A stretch of 64,000 nt of DNA from an uncultured Collinsella sp. (GTDB taxonomy: Bacteria > Actinomycetota > Coriobacteriia > Coriobacteriales > Coriobacteriaceae). A model generated the notes under the pieces. It did not search any database. It had not been told where the DNA came from and saw only the letters and a list, made by a program, of their open reading frames with translations. Every line of letters starts with the position of its first letter. The stretch's first letter is position 1. The translations under genes and the position numbers were made by a program. Below, in pieces: positions 33,029-42,234 of the stretch. Where the stretch lies: positions 1 to 64,000 of the forward strand of contig CAUDQR010000008.1 of the NCBI GenBank assembly GCA_958451615.1, in the 5' to 3' direction.

Positions 33029-33436
33029 ATGGGCAACCCGCGCAAGGCCAACGGAGCCCGTCGCCGCCATGTCGTGCGGTGGCTCCGCTCGCAGGGCAGG
33101 CCCTGCTGGATATGTGGGCTACCCATAGACTACGGGATGCCGCCTGGCAACCCCGGGGCCTTCGAGTGCGATGAGCTCGTCCCGGTCAGCCGCGGCGGAT
33201 CGCCCTTCGACCGCGACAACGTCGCCGCCGCGCACCGTTGCTGCAACAACTGGCGTCGCGCCCGCAGTGTCGCCGAGGTGTCGGCCGTACGCCGCGCCCT
33301 CCGCGAGCATCTCGCCGCGTGGAACTCTCCTGAGTCCTTCGTCGAGCTGTGCAAGGCGCTCAAGTCCGAACGTATTCCCTTTATTAGTCCCCCGTCCGTG
33401 CCCGAGAAACAGCCGCGGCAAACGACCTCATGGTAG
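33029..33436 (+). CDS. HNH endonuclease-fold protein near the packaging genes
   Basis: 135 residues. The zinc-binding CWICG (residues 29-33) and HRCCNNW form the two Cys pairs of an HNH/treble-clef site. The core reads FECDELVPVSRGGSPFDRDN. The catalytic His normally seen in D-H-I/V-P is Glu here (D-E-L-V-P), so cleavage activity may be altered or lost. In cos-type phages an HNH protein works with terminase in DNA cutting and packaging, and the position fits. Confidence 0.8.
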   Translation: MGNPRKANGARRRHVVRWLRSQGRPCWICGLPIDYGMPPGNPGAFECDELVPVSRGGSPFDRDNVAAAHRCCNNWRRARSVAEVSAVRRALREHLAAWNSPESFVELCKALKSERIPFISPPSVPEKQPRQTTSW

Positions 33437-33585
33437 GGGATGCGCCCCGGCGCTCGACCCCACGGGGGTCTTTTGCCGGAAGGGGACAGGCCACCATCCC
33501 GCGCCAGGGCCGCAATACCCCCGAATACGATTTTTTACAGAAGTCAAGCCAAAACAGCAGCTAAACCGAGAAAAACTAGGCGGGT

Positions 33586-34602
33586 GTGTACGTGAAGATA
33601 CACGACATCGTCCCATATGAGCGCAACGCCCGGCACAACGCTTCCGCCGTCCCCGTGGTCGCCGACTCCATCAAGGAGTTCGGGCTGCGCGGGACCATCG
33701 GCCTGGAGAGCCGCGAGCGCCCGGTTATTGTATGGGGGCACACGCGCGTCGAGGCGTGCAGGAGCCTGGGGTGGGACGAGATTCCCGACTCCAAGATCGA
33801 GTACTGCGACGACCTGACGGACGAGCAGATCAAGGCCTTCCGCATCGCCGACAACAAGACCGGCGAGGTGGCGACCTGGAATAAGTCGATGCTGCGCGAG
33901 GAGGTCCGCAGCCTCAAGGACTTCGACATGTCGAGGTTCGGGCTGGACTTCAAAAGCAAACGGCTCGATTGCGGCCACGAGCGCCTGAGGACGGACGACG
34001 CGTACAACCTGCGCCTCGTCAGCCGGTCCGACTGCGGCCGCGACGGCATGCCCCGCATGAAGCGGTGCATGGCCAGGCCGGCGGACATGATCGGGTTCAA
34101 CTACGCCAAGAGCACGCCCGAGGCCGACAAGGCCGGCCGCTGCTGCCACTTCTTCATCGACGACTACCAGTTCGAGCGCGTGTGGGCCCGCCCCGCGGCC
34201 TACCTCGAGTGCCTGCGCGGCTTCGACTGCGTGCTCACGCCCGACTTCTCGCTCTACCTCGACATGCCCGACGCCATGCAGCGGTGGAACCGCTACCGCT
34301 CCCAGGCGCTCGGCCACTGGTGGCAGGAGCAGGGCCTCCGTGTAGTCCCGACCCTCTCGTGGGCGCAGCGCCGGAGCTTTCGCTTCGCGTTCGACGGCGT
34401 CCCGCGCCGCTCGACCGTCGCCGTGTCGACCGTCGGCGTGAAGGGGGACGAGGGCGCCCTGGCCGTCTGGCGCGAGGGCATGGCGGAGGCCATGAGCCGC
34501 CTGGAGCCCGCGCGCGTGCTGCTCTACGGCGGCGACATAGGTTTCGATTTCGACGCCTGCGAGGTCGTCGAGTACAAGGGAGGCGGTTTCCGTGGGCGGT
34601 AG
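33586..34602 (+). CDS. ParB-like domain fused to DUF4417-like domain
   Basis: 338 residues from GTG 33586; GTG 33592 is an alternative. Residues 1-110 are a ParB/Srx-like domain (VPYERNARHNASAVPVVADS, then VIVWGHTRVEACRSLGW). The C-terminal ~180 residues (CCHFFIDDYQFERVWARPAA, then RVLLYGGDIGFDFDACEVVE) match the DUF4417 pattern, an uncharacterised phage domain. Its place before terminase is typical. It is the second ParB-type protein in this prophage. Activity unknown. Confidence 0.8.
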   Translation: MYVKIHDIVPYERNARHNASAVPVVADSIKEFGLRGTIGLESRERPVIVWGHTRVEACRSLGWDEIPDSKIEYCDDLTDEQIKAFRIADNKTGEVATWNKSMLREEVRSLKDFDMSRFGLDFKSKRLDCGHERLRTDDAYNLRLVSRSDCGRDGMPRMKRCMARPADMIGFNYAKSTPEADKAGRCCHFFIDDYQFERVWARPAAYLECLRGFDCVLTPDFSLYLDMPDAMQRWNRYRSQALGHWWQEQGLRVVPTLSWAQRRSFRFAFDGVPRRSTVAVSTVGVKGDEGALAVWREGMAEAMSRLEPARVLLYGGDIGFDFDACEVVEYKGGGFRGR

Positions 34603-35254
34603 GGGCTCATACTCTTACTCCGGCAAGCGTTCAGCCAAGGACGGATCGACACTGTCAGCCTACGCGGTCGCATCCCTGAACAAGGGCACTGCTGGAGGAA
34701 CGACGGTGGAGTCTGCCATAGCCCGCTTTCGCGAGCAGCTGATGGACAATAGGCACGAGCACTCGGCCTATATCGATGACGCGGGATATGTTCATGCGCT
34801 GGGGTCGACTGGTAATGAAGGGTCGACCAGGGTCGCACCGCTGTCCGCCGTCGCCCATGAAAAGGGCGTCTCGACGATTATCCATAACCATCCTCATGGC
34901 GGCTCGGACGGCCGCAAATGGGGAGGCCCGCTTTCCGGCGGCGACCTGGAATACATCGCCTCGGCCAACAACAGGAGCGGAGGACGCGTCAAAAGGATCG
35001 TCGCGACGTCGAATGAGGGAACCTATTCCGCGATCGTGACGAAAAGCGTGAGCGGCAAGGCCGTCAAGTCTGCCGCAAAGCGAGCCGACGCTTCGGTCAT
35101 GAGCAGGAAATACCAGAGCGAAATCGCGATGTGGAGAGCTATGAACAAGGCCTACACCTCGGAGTTTGCTAAAATAGGCATTGAGATCAGCTATGAGAAG
35201 CAACCGAAGAAAAGCGGACTTCTCGTGACCCAGAAGACCGGCACCTATGCGTGA
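34592..35254 (+). CDS. JAMM/MPN-like metalloprotease-fold protein
   Basis: 220 residues from GTG 34592, overlapping the previous stop by 11 bp. The metal motif HNHP is at 98-101 (STIIHNHPHGG). It is followed by SGGD with Ser115 and Asp118, the HxHP...SxxD arrangement of JAB/JAMM proteins, with a longer spacer than usual. The N-terminus is Gly/Ser/Tyr-rich. Possible roles are head protein processing or peptide cleavage. Function is not established. Confidence 0.7.
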   Translation: MGGRGSYSYSGKRSAKDGSTLSAYAVASLNKGTAGGTTVESAIARFREQLMDNRHEHSAYIDDAGYVHALGSTGNEGSTRVAPLSAVAHEKGVSTIIHNHPHGGSDGRKWGGPLSGGDLEYIASANNRSGGRVKRIVATSNEGTYSAIVTKSVSGKAVKSAAKRADASVMSRKYQSEIAMWRAMNKAYTSEFAKIGIEISYEKQPKKSGLLVTQKTGTYA

Positions 35255-35270
35255 TAGGGGTTGATGCCAG

Positions 35271-35486
35271 ATGGCATACGACGTTGATTACGATTTCGAG
35301 TTTGACGAGGACGAGTTCGGCACGGCGATGATGCCCAAGGGCGTCAAGTGGCGCGGGAACCTCTGCCTGCTCCCCAACGGCAAGTACCTCCCGCCGGGAA
35401 ACTACCGCACCGAAGACGGCGGCGACATTATCTATGAGCCGCGCGAGCTGAGCCCGTACGCCGAGATGCTCTCGCAATTCAGATAG
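35271..35486 (+). CDS. Small acidic protein, unknown
   Basis: 71 residues with a very acidic start (DVDYDFEFDEDEFG) and a beta-rich rest (NLCLLPNGKYLPPGNYRTED). It is followed by a terminator. No family recognised. Confidence 0.6.
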   Translation: MAYDVDYDFEFDEDEFGTAMMPKGVKWRGNLCLLPNGKYLPPGNYRTEDGGDIIYEPRELSPYAEMLSQFR

Positions 35487-35512
35487 ACTGCGGGTATTCA
35501 GGATTTATAAGA

Positions 35513-35536
35513 GCCGTCCCAAGGGGCGGCTTTTTT
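35513..35536 (+). terminator. Terminator before terminase genes
   Basis: gccgtccc/ggggcggc stem with an AA loop and six T residues. Confidence 0.75.
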
Positions 35537-35556
35537 ATGCCGATTGGAGGTGGCGG

Positions 35557-35940
35557 ATGCCCATCGAGAAGCCCGCCGCGGTCGCCGGCGACCCCGTGAA
35601 GAGCGCCAAGTGGGACGAGCTCACCGCCGGCCGCTCGTTCACCCAGGCCGACGCGCCGACGCTCGCGCTGCTTTGCCAGTGGTACAAGATCGTCGAGCTC
35701 GCCCAGGACGAGCTGGACAGCTTCGGCGAGCAGACCGCCTACCAGAACGACATGGGGGACCTGAAGTCATTCCCGCAGATAGCGACCCTGAAGACCGCTT
35801 CGGCGGAGATCAGGCAGCTCAACAAGCAGCTCGGCATAACCGACGGCCACGAGGGGGCGCCAGATGTCCGGAACGTCCAGACCAAGCTCTTCTCGATCGC
35901 CGAGCGCCACGAGGCGCGGAAGGCAAGAGCCGCGGTATAG
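35557..35940 (+). CDS. Phage terminase small subunit (P27-like)
   Basis: 127 residues. The charged start (AKWDELTAGRSFTQADAPTL) and the helical pattern LLCQWYKIVELAQDELD match the P27-family small terminase. It recognises the packaging site on concatemeric DNA and hands it to the large subunit. Its 3' end overlaps the large subunit start by 77 bp. Confidence 0.85.
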   Translation: MPIEKPAAVAGDPVKSAKWDELTAGRSFTQADAPTLALLCQWYKIVELAQDELDSFGEQTAYQNDMGDLKSFPQIATLKTASAEIRQLNKQLGITDGHEGAPDVRNVQTKLFSIAERHEARKARAAV

Positions 35941-37375
35941 GGTCGCCGTGGGCGAGGTCGCCTACTCCGAGGGAGAGGACGCCGCCGAGCTGGGCGGGGA
36001 CCTGGGCATGGAGCCCATCGAGTGGCAGTCCCTGGTTCTGTCCGACTGGTGCGCGTGCGATGCCGAGGGCCGCCCCGCCTACGTCACGTGCGGCCTGGAC
36101 GTGCCGCGCCAGAACGGCAAGAACGCCGTCATCGAGATATACGAGGTGTTCCGCCTGGCGGTCTGCGGCTGGCACATCCTCCACACCGCGCACCGCGTGA
36201 AGACCGCAAAGAAGGCGTTCAACCGACTCGTCCGCTACTTCACGGACAAGGAGCACCCCGAGCTCTCGTGCCTCGTCGAGAGGATCCGCCGCACGAACGG
36301 CGAGGAGGCCATCTACCTCACCAACGGCGGCTCCATCGAGTTCTCGGCGCGCACCAACGGAAGCGCCCGAGGCTTCGATGACATCCAGCTCGTCGTGTTC
36401 GACGAGGCGCAGGAGCTCACAGACTCCCAGTACGACGCCATCATGTACACGCTCGCCGCGTCCGCGACCGGCGAGCGCCAGATCATCTACACGGGCACGC
36501 CGCCCAACGAGGACTGCCCCGGCACCGTGTTCGCGCGCACGCGCGCGGCCATCCTGGCCGGCGACATCCCGAACACCGAGTGGTGCTCGTGGGCGACCGA
36601 CGAGTGCCCGCGCCAGGACGCCACGTTCGACGACGTGGTGGACCTCATCTACGAATCGAACCCGAGCATGGGCATCATCCTGTCGCTCGACTTCACCCGC
36701 ACGGAGTTCGCCGGCGGCTCGATCACCGGCTTCGCCCACGAGCGCCTGGGCTGGTTCAGCCCTGCCGCCATGCTCACGAGGGCCATCCCGCGGGCATCGT
36801 GGGACGGCGCGCTCATCGACGCCATCGGCGGGCGGTACCGCGGCAAGAAGGCCTTCGGGGTGAAGTTCTCGAGGGACGGGTCGACTTACGCGCTGTCGGG
36901 CTGCAAGCTCGGCCAGCGCGCACTCAAGGGCAAGGCCGCCGTCGAGCTCATCAGGGTCGGAACGACGGCGGGCGGCGCCCGCGAGCTCGCCAAGTGGCTC
37001 TACGACCGCCGCGCGACCGCGTCGGTCGTCGTCATCGACGGCATGTCGGGCGCCGACGCGCTCATCGACCGCCTCGCGGAGATGAAGCCGCCGCGCGGCT
37101 ACGTCGTGAGGCCGCAGACGCGCGACGTGGTCGCCGCCGCGGTCGGCTTCGTGGACGCCCTCAACGACGGCACGCTCGCGCACACCTACGACCCGACCCT
37201 CGAGGAGTCGGCGAGGAAGTGCGTGCGCAGGAAGATCGGGTCCCGCGGCGGGTGGGGCTTCGGCTCCCCCGAGGACGCGACCGTGCCGCCCGAGCCACTC
37301 GAATCTTGCTCGCTCGCGCTGTGGGGCGCGAGGAACACCAAGCGCAACCCGCGCAGGAAGCAGAGGACACTGTGA
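35864..37375 (+). CDS. Phage terminase large subunit
   Basis: 503 residues. The ATPase domain shows Walker A DVPRQNGKNAV (about 79-89) and Walker B LVVFDEAQEL with Asp180-Glu181. The C-terminal RNase-H-like nuclease has acidic residues in SVVVIDGMSGADALIDRLAE. It packages DNA into proheads and cuts the concatemer. The first ~25 residues lie in the overlap with the small subunit, so a later start is possible. Confidence 0.93.
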   Translation: MSGTSRPSSSRSPSATRRGRQEPRYRVAVGEVAYSEGEDAAELGGDLGMEPIEWQSLVLSDWCACDAEGRPAYVTCGLDVPRQNGKNAVIEIYEVFRLAVCGWHILHTAHRVKTAKKAFNRLVRYFTDKEHPELSCLVERIRRTNGEEAIYLTNGGSIEFSARTNGSARGFDDIQLVVFDEAQELTDSQYDAIMYTLAASATGERQIIYTGTPPNEDCPGTVFARTRAAILAGDIPNTEWCSWATDECPRQDATFDDVVDLIYESNPSMGIILSLDFTRTEFAGGSITGFAHERLGWFSPAAMLTRAIPRASWDGALIDAIGGRYRGKKAFGVKFSRDGSTYALSGCKLGQRALKGKAAVELIRVGTTAGGARELAKWLYDRRATASVVVIDGMSGADALIDRLAEMKPPRGYVVRPQTRDVVAAAVGFVDALNDGTLAHTYDPTLEESARKCVRRKIGSRGGWGFGSPEDATVPPEPLESCSLALWGARNTKRNPRRKQRTL

Positions 37376-38880
37376 TCCAGAGAATTGGGCGCGGGACCTC
37401 CGTCGAGACGCCGAACCTCGACGCCGCCCCCGAGCCGTACCGAGCCGCCGTGGAGGACATGTTCGACACCTGGGGCGACGTGTCGGCGCGAAACACCGTC
37501 CTCAAGCGCTACTACGAGATGAAGAACGAGATGAGGAGCCTCGGCATCTCCATCCCGCCCATGCTCGAGAAGGTCGACTGCGTCACCGGGTGGTGCGCCA
37601 AGGCCGTCAAGGCGCACTCCGTGCGCTCAGTCTTCGACGGCTTCGTCTTCGACGGCGCGGAGGACCAGGACCTCAAGCGCCTCGTGCGCAAGAACCGCCT
37701 GAGGTCGCTCTACCGGCAGGCGTGCTCGAGTTCCCTCACCTACGGCGTGTCGGCCATGACCGTCATGAAGGGCAGGCCGGGCCAGCCCGCGGCGATGGTG
37801 CGCGTGTTCAGCGCGAACCAGTTCTGCTGCCTGTGGGACAAGGACGAGGGCCGCATCCGCTGCGGCGTGGTCCTCGCCGACGTCGACCGGTCGGGCAACG
37901 CCTCCCGCTACGTGTGCCACTTCCGGGACGCGGTGCTCACGCTGGTGCGCACCGGATCGGGCGGCGGCCCCTACGAGTGGGACTGCGAGGTGGAGCCGAA
38001 CCCCATGGGGCGGCCGCTCATGGAGGTGCTCACCTACGACCCAGACCCCGACCGCCCGCTCGGCCACTCGATGCTCACGCCCGAGGTCCGGGGCATCGTC
38101 GACAAGGCCATGCGCGACGTGCTGCGCATGGAGGTCGGCGCGGAGTTCTTCACGTTCCCACAGCGATACATCCTCGGCGCCAAGGACGACCTCTTCTCCG
38201 TGAAGGACGGGGACGGGGACGAAGACGAGGACGAGGGCGGCGACAGTGTGCCGTCGCCAATAGCCAAGTTCAACGCATACGTCGGGTCGTTCCTCGCCAT
38301 CACCAAGGACGAGGACGGCGACGTCCCGACCGTAGGGCAGTTCGCCGCGCCGACCGCCGACAACTTCACGCGCGTGTTCGAGAACGACGCGCAGCGGTTC
38401 TCCGGCGCGACCAACGTGCCGCTGGCGCAGCTGGGAGTGCTGTCGAACACCTACACGTCCTCGGACGCCCTGGGCGCGGCGAACGACCCGCTCATCCTCG
38501 AGGTGGAGCAGATCAACGAGCACAACGCCGAGGCGCTCGAGACGGTCGCGCAGATGATGATGGCGGTCAAGGACGGCGTCCCGATATCCGGGCTCACCGA
38601 CGAGCAGCGCGCCGTCCAGGCGTGCTTCAAGGACCCCTCGATGCCGACCATCGCGGCGCGCGCCGACGCGTGGACGAAACTCGCCGCCGCGGACGAGAGC
38701 ATGCTGGGCACCCGCGTCTACTACGAGGGCGTGGGCCTGTCCCAGCCGACCATCGACCGCCTGGAGCGCGAAAAACAGCAGGGCGGCGCCATCGCGTCGC
38801 TCAACGCCATGGCCGACACGATGGCCGCGCAGGCCGCGAAGGCCGCGGCCCTGCCGCCCGCCGGCGGTGAGGCGGAGTGA
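37372..38880 (+). CDS. Phage portal protein (SPP1 gp6-like)
   Basis: 502 residues from GTG 37372 (overlap with terminase stop). It has portal features: an N-terminal helical stem (DMFDTWGDVSARNTVLKRYY), a central wing, and a C-terminal crown. A low-complexity Asp/Glu insert (DGDGDEDEDEGGD) is unusual. It forms the dodecameric DNA channel at the capsid vertex. The order after terminase and before the minor head protein agrees. Confidence 0.9.
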   Translation: MIQRIGRGTSVETPNLDAAPEPYRAAVEDMFDTWGDVSARNTVLKRYYEMKNEMRSLGISIPPMLEKVDCVTGWCAKAVKAHSVRSVFDGFVFDGAEDQDLKRLVRKNRLRSLYRQACSSSLTYGVSAMTVMKGRPGQPAAMVRVFSANQFCCLWDKDEGRIRCGVVLADVDRSGNASRYVCHFRDAVLTLVRTGSGGGPYEWDCEVEPNPMGRPLMEVLTYDPDPDRPLGHSMLTPEVRGIVDKAMRDVLRMEVGAEFFTFPQRYILGAKDDLFSVKDGDGDEDEDEGGDSVPSPIAKFNAYVGSFLAITKDEDGDVPTVGQFAAPTADNFTRVFENDAQRFSGATNVPLAQLGVLSNTYTSSDALGAANDPLILEVEQINEHNAEALETVAQMMMAVKDGVPISGLTDEQRAVQACFKDPSMPTIAARADAWTKLAAADESMLGTRVYYEGVGLSQPTIDRLEREKQQGGAIASLNAMADTMAAQAAKAAALPPAGGEAE

Positions 38881-39758
38881 TACCGCGCGGGGACTTCGAC
38901 CGCTACGCCCGCGCGCTCGGGATAAACGCCGACCTGCTGCAGGCGGCTGTCGCGCAGGCGATAGACGAGTGCGCGGGCCTCTACGGCGAGGAGCTCTACC
39001 GGGCGCTGGCGCGCACCTACGCGGCGCTCGTGGCCAAGTTCGGCTCGTTCGCCGCGGCGGCGGCCGTCGAGTTCTACGCCGCCATGCGCTCGGGCGCCGG
39101 CCCGGCGCAGGGATACGAGCCGCGGCAGTTCGACCCCGGCCACGGCGGGCTCCTCGCGAGCGACGTCGACGAGGCGCTGCGGACTTCCGCGGCCGCCACG
39201 GCGCTCGCGGCGACCGCCGTGCAGCGCGCCATGGGCTATGCGGACGCCACGATCCAGGGCAACGCCATGGCCGACCCCGCGCACCCGCGCTGGGCGCTGG
39301 TGCCGCACGCGGGCGCGTGCGACTGGTGCCGGATGATCGGCTCTCGCGGCTTCGTCTTCAAGAGCTCGGCGACAGCCGGCGCCGAGCGCCACCCGAGCTG
39401 CAGGTGCATACCGGTCGCCGACTTCTCCGACAGCCCCGCGCTCGACGGCTACGACCCGGCGGCGCTCTACGACGAGTACCGCGCGAAGCACCCCGAATGG
39501 GGCTCCCATCGCACGGGATCGCGCGCCCGCCGCAGCGGCGGCAAGGTGGTCGCCGCATTCGTGGACGGGAAGAGGTTCGGAAGCATCGGCGACATCCAGA
39601 GGTACATGGAGGGGGCATCGTCCCCCGACGACCTCAAGGCCCGCATGGCCACCGCGAACAGGGCGGGGCTGGCAATGGGCTTCCAACCGGGGAGCCCCTA
39701 CGCCAAGTCGCTCGCGCAGACCGCGGCGGGCGTGAGCAAGAGGCTCTCGGCCAAGTGA
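38877..39758 (+). CDS. Minor head (capsid-associated) protein
   Basis: 293 residues from GTG 38877 overlapping the portal stop. The mid-protein motif HAGACDWCRMIGSRGFVF, followed by HPSCRCIPVAD, is the C..C...H..C.C signature of phage minor head proteins of the VG15/SPP1 gp7 type. The C-terminus is Gly/Ser/Lys-rich. It is probably a few copies per virion, aiding DNA ejection or capsid assembly. Confidence 0.82.
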   Translation: MIPRGDFDRYARALGINADLLQAAVAQAIDECAGLYGEELYRALARTYAALVAKFGSFAAAAAVEFYAAMRSGAGPAQGYEPRQFDPGHGGLLASDVDEALRTSAAATALAATAVQRAMGYADATIQGNAMADPAHPRWALVPHAGACDWCRMIGSRGFVFKSSATAGAERHPSCRCIPVADFSDSPALDGYDPAALYDEYRAKHPEWGSHRTGSRARRSGGKVVAAFVDGKRFGSIGDIQRYMEGASSPDDLKARMATANRAGLAMGFQPGSPYAKSLAQTAAGVSKRLSAK

Positions 39759-39837
39759 GGACGCCCCGTGGGAGGGCGGGCGCGACGCGCCATCAAGCGT
39801 CGCCGGCGAAGACACGCAACGCGCCGGCAGGAACACG

Positions 39838-39868
39838 AGGCCGCAGCCCGCACGGGAGGCGGCCTTTT
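39838..39868 (+). terminator. Attenuator/terminator before scaffold gene
   Basis: aggccgc (39838-39844) pairs with gcggcct (39859-39865), followed by a short T-run. It may reduce read-through from portal to capsid genes. Confidence 0.5.
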
Positions 39869-39941
39869 CCATGCCTAAAGACCGCCAGCGCCGCCGCACG
39901 GGGCGCGAAGCGAGCCCCGCACGGGGCGGAAGGAGTGCAAG

Positions 39942-40502
39942 ATGCCGACCCAGCAGCAAGCCAACAACGTGACCGATCCCGTCGAGCCCCCGCAGCCCGC
40001 CGCGCCGGCGGAACCCGGCGCCGGCCAAGAGCCCGGCGCGCCGCAGGAGCCGCCCGCGATCGACTGGAAGGCCGAGGCCGAGCGATTCAAGAAGGAGTCC
40101 CGCAAGTGGGAGGCCCGGGCCAAGGAGAACAAGGGCAAGGCCGACCTGTGGGACGCCCAGGGCGCGCAGGCGCCCACCGTCGAGTCCCTCAACGACGAGC
40201 TCAACGACCTGAAGGGACGCCTCGCCGCGTCCGAGGCCGAGCGCGAGCGCGAACGCACGCTCGCCCGCGTGTCGCAGGCCACCGGCGTGCCGGCCGCGCT
40301 CATCCACGGCGACGACGAGGAGTCTATGACGGCATCGGCAAAGGCCGTCGCCGACTTCGCCGAGTCGCGCCAGCCGGGCTACCCGCTCGACAAGGGCGGA
40401 TCCGGTGGAGGAAAGAAAGTGAACAGGGAGTCCATCGAGTCCATCAAGGACCCCGCCAAGCGCATCATGGCCCGCGCCGCGCACATGGACCTCTACAAGT
40501 AA
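39942..40502 (+). CDS. Capsid scaffolding protein
   Basis: 186 residues with RBS ggaagg. The Pro/Ala/Glu-rich start is followed by a coiled-coil segment (WKAEAERFKKESRKWEARAK, then ELNDLKGRLAASEAERERER) and a small C-terminal helix-loop (NRESIESIKDPAKRIMARAA). This is the standard scaffold layout directly upstream of the major capsid gene. It helps prohead assembly and leaves before DNA filling. Confidence 0.85.
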   Translation: MPTQQQANNVTDPVEPPQPAAPAEPGAGQEPGAPQEPPAIDWKAEAERFKKESRKWEARAKENKGKADLWDAQGAQAPTVESLNDELNDLKGRLAASEAERERERTLARVSQATGVPAALIHGDDEESMTASAKAVADFAESRQPGYPLDKGGSGGGKKVNRESIESIKDPAKRIMARAAHMDLYK

Positions 40503-40515
40503 GAAAGGGGCAAGC

Positions 40516-41454
40516 ATGCCCGTACCCGCAAACATCTCCGACTCCAAGGCCATCAACGCCTCGATGGACCAGGAGTTCATCCGCAACTTCGAGGGCGACC
40601 TCGACCGCCTGCTCGAGGTCCTCGGCATCTTCGGCGCCGAGACCATCGCCGCCGGCACCACGCTCAAGATGCTCAAGGTGACCGGCGAGCTCAACGACTC
40701 CAAGACCGACGGCTCCAAGGAATCCGCCACCGGCGACGCCGCCGTCCAGCTGGGTTCCAGCTCCGGCACGTCCTACGTCGAGGGCGACGAGGTCGCGCTG
40801 TCCAAGTTCACCGCCACCTACGAGCCCGTGGGCGAGGCCGAGGCCTTCCCGTACCGCCGCATGACCACGCACAAGGCGATCCAGCAGTCCGGCTACGTCA
40901 ACGCCGTGCTCAAGACCGACAAGCACATGGCCTCGCTCGTGCGCCGCAGCATCGTCTCGCAGTTCTTCTCCTTCCTGCTCAAGGGAACGGGCACGGCGAC
41001 CGGCAAGGGCCTGCAGGCATGCGCCGCGGCCGTCGACGCCAGGCTCGGCAACACCCTCGAGACCAACGGCGACGCCGCCGAGCGCGTCGTCCACTTCATC
41101 AACCGAGACGACGCCGCCGACTACCTCGGCACCGCGACCATCACCGACCAGAACCTGTTCGGCCTCACCTACCTCGAGAACTTCCTGGGCCTCTCGGGCG
41201 TCTTCCTGACCAACCAGGTCGCCAAGGGAACCATGATCGCCACCCCCGCCGACAACATCCGCATCTTCGGCGTGGACTTCGGCGAGCTCGCGACCTCGGG
41301 CCTCACGTACACGGTCTCCGACTCCGGCCTGATCGGCGTCGCGCACACCCCGGCGTACGACCACGTGTCCGTCGAGACCAACGTGCTCGCCTGCGCGACG
41401 TTCTTCCCCGAGGTGAAGGACTACATCGTGAAGGGAACCATCACGACCAAGTAA
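40516..41454 (+). CDS. Major capsid protein (HK97-fold type)
   Basis: 312 residues with RBS gaaagggg. The N-terminal arm (NASMDQEFIRNFEGDLDRLL) and the axial/peripheral domain pattern (AEAFPYRRMTTHKAIQQSGY, then DKHMASLVRRSIVSQFFSFL) fit the HK97-fold capsid of Coriobacterial siphoviruses. No separate head protease was seen. With a separate scaffold gene, this looks like an SPP1-like assembly route. Confidence 0.88.
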   Translation: MPVPANISDSKAINASMDQEFIRNFEGDLDRLLEVLGIFGAETIAAGTTLKMLKVTGELNDSKTDGSKESATGDAAVQLGSSSGTSYVEGDEVALSKFTATYEPVGEAEAFPYRRMTTHKAIQQSGYVNAVLKTDKHMASLVRRSIVSQFFSFLLKGTGTATGKGLQACAAAVDARLGNTLETNGDAAERVVHFINRDDAADYLGTATITDQNLFGLTYLENFLGLSGVFLTNQVAKGTMIATPADNIRIFGVDFGELATSGLTYTVSDSGLIGVAHTPAYDHVSVETNVLACATFFPEVKDYIVKGTITTK

Positions 41455-41464
41455 GGAGGCCGAC

Positions 41465-41884
41465 GTGGACGACTACGCGTTCGCTACGGTCGACGAGTAC
41501 CGCATCGACACGGGGGACGCGGTGACCGACGAGGAGCGCGTCGCGGCCGAGCTGTCGCGGCAGAGCGCGAAGCTCCGCGCGACCCTCGGCATACCGCGCT
41601 ACCGCTCCCTGACGGGCGACGCCCGCGAGCTTGCCCGCGACCTGGTGACCGACGCGGCCCGCAAGAAGCTGGTCCAGCCGGCCTGCGCGCCCATGGGCGT
41701 GGAGGACCTCACCGGCGTCTCGCAGTCGAGCTTCACGGCCAACGGGTTCCAGGGGAGCTTCACCTTCCAGAACCCGAGCGGCACGGCCTACTTCGACCGC
41801 TCGACGCTCGCCGCGCTCAAGAGGCTGCTCGGGTGCGGCCAGCGCATCGGCACCGTGTGCCCGAGCTACGGGGGCAGGCCGTGA
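41465..41884 (+). CDS. Head-tail connector protein
   Basis: 139 residues from GTG 41465. An all-helical start (FATVDEYRIDTGDAVTDEER) with a beta tail matches gp15/gp6-type connector adaptors that sit below the portal. The next gene overlaps it by an ATGA-like GTGA junction. Confidence 0.75.
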   Translation: MDDYAFATVDEYRIDTGDAVTDEERVAAELSRQSAKLRATLGIPRYRSLTGDARELARDLVTDAARKKLVQPACAPMGVEDLTGVSQSSFTANGFQGSFTFQNPSGTAYFDRSTLAALKRLLGCGQRIGTVCPSYGGRP

Positions 41885-42234
41885 TCGGCGAGGAGGTGAC
41901 GGTGCTGTCGAGCACGGAGACGGGCAGGGACGCCATGGGCGAGCCTGTCGTCGAGTGGGAGGCCACCGTCGTCACGGGGTGCCTCGTGCGGCCCCTGGCG
42001 GGCTCTGATGTGGGGGATGCCGCCCGGCCGGACGGCATCGAGGCGAGCTACTCCATCGCGTTCCCCAAGACGTACGCGGGGCCGCCGCTGGCGCGCTGCC
42101 GCATCGCCCTGACGGGGCGCGGCATGCCAGCCGACCCCGACACCGCGCTGCTGGTCGTCGGTTCCCCCGACATCACGAACCCCTGTCCCACGGCGTGGAA
42201 CATGACGGCGACGGCGGGGAGGGTCCATGGCTGA
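41881..42234 (+). CDS. Head closure/stopper protein
   Basis: 117 residues from GTG 41881. A beta-rich small protein (VTVLSSTETGRDAMGEPVVE) in the position of gp16-type stoppers, between connector and tail-completion genes. Assignment rests mainly on gene order and the conserved opening. Confidence 0.65.
   Translation: MIGEEVTVLSSTETGRDAMGEPVVEWEATVVTGCLVRPLAGSDVGDAARPDGIEASYSIAFPKTYAGPPLARCRIALTGRGMPADPDTALLVVGSPDITNPCPTAWNMTATAGRVHG

Noticed and set aside
33437..33585. cos site between HNH and ParB-DUF4417 genes
   Set aside because: The position is plausible, but no identifiable cos features could be read from the sequence alone.
39759..39941. A gene between minor head and scaffold genes
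   Set aside because: The 183-bp gap has a hairpin but no ORF with an RBS.
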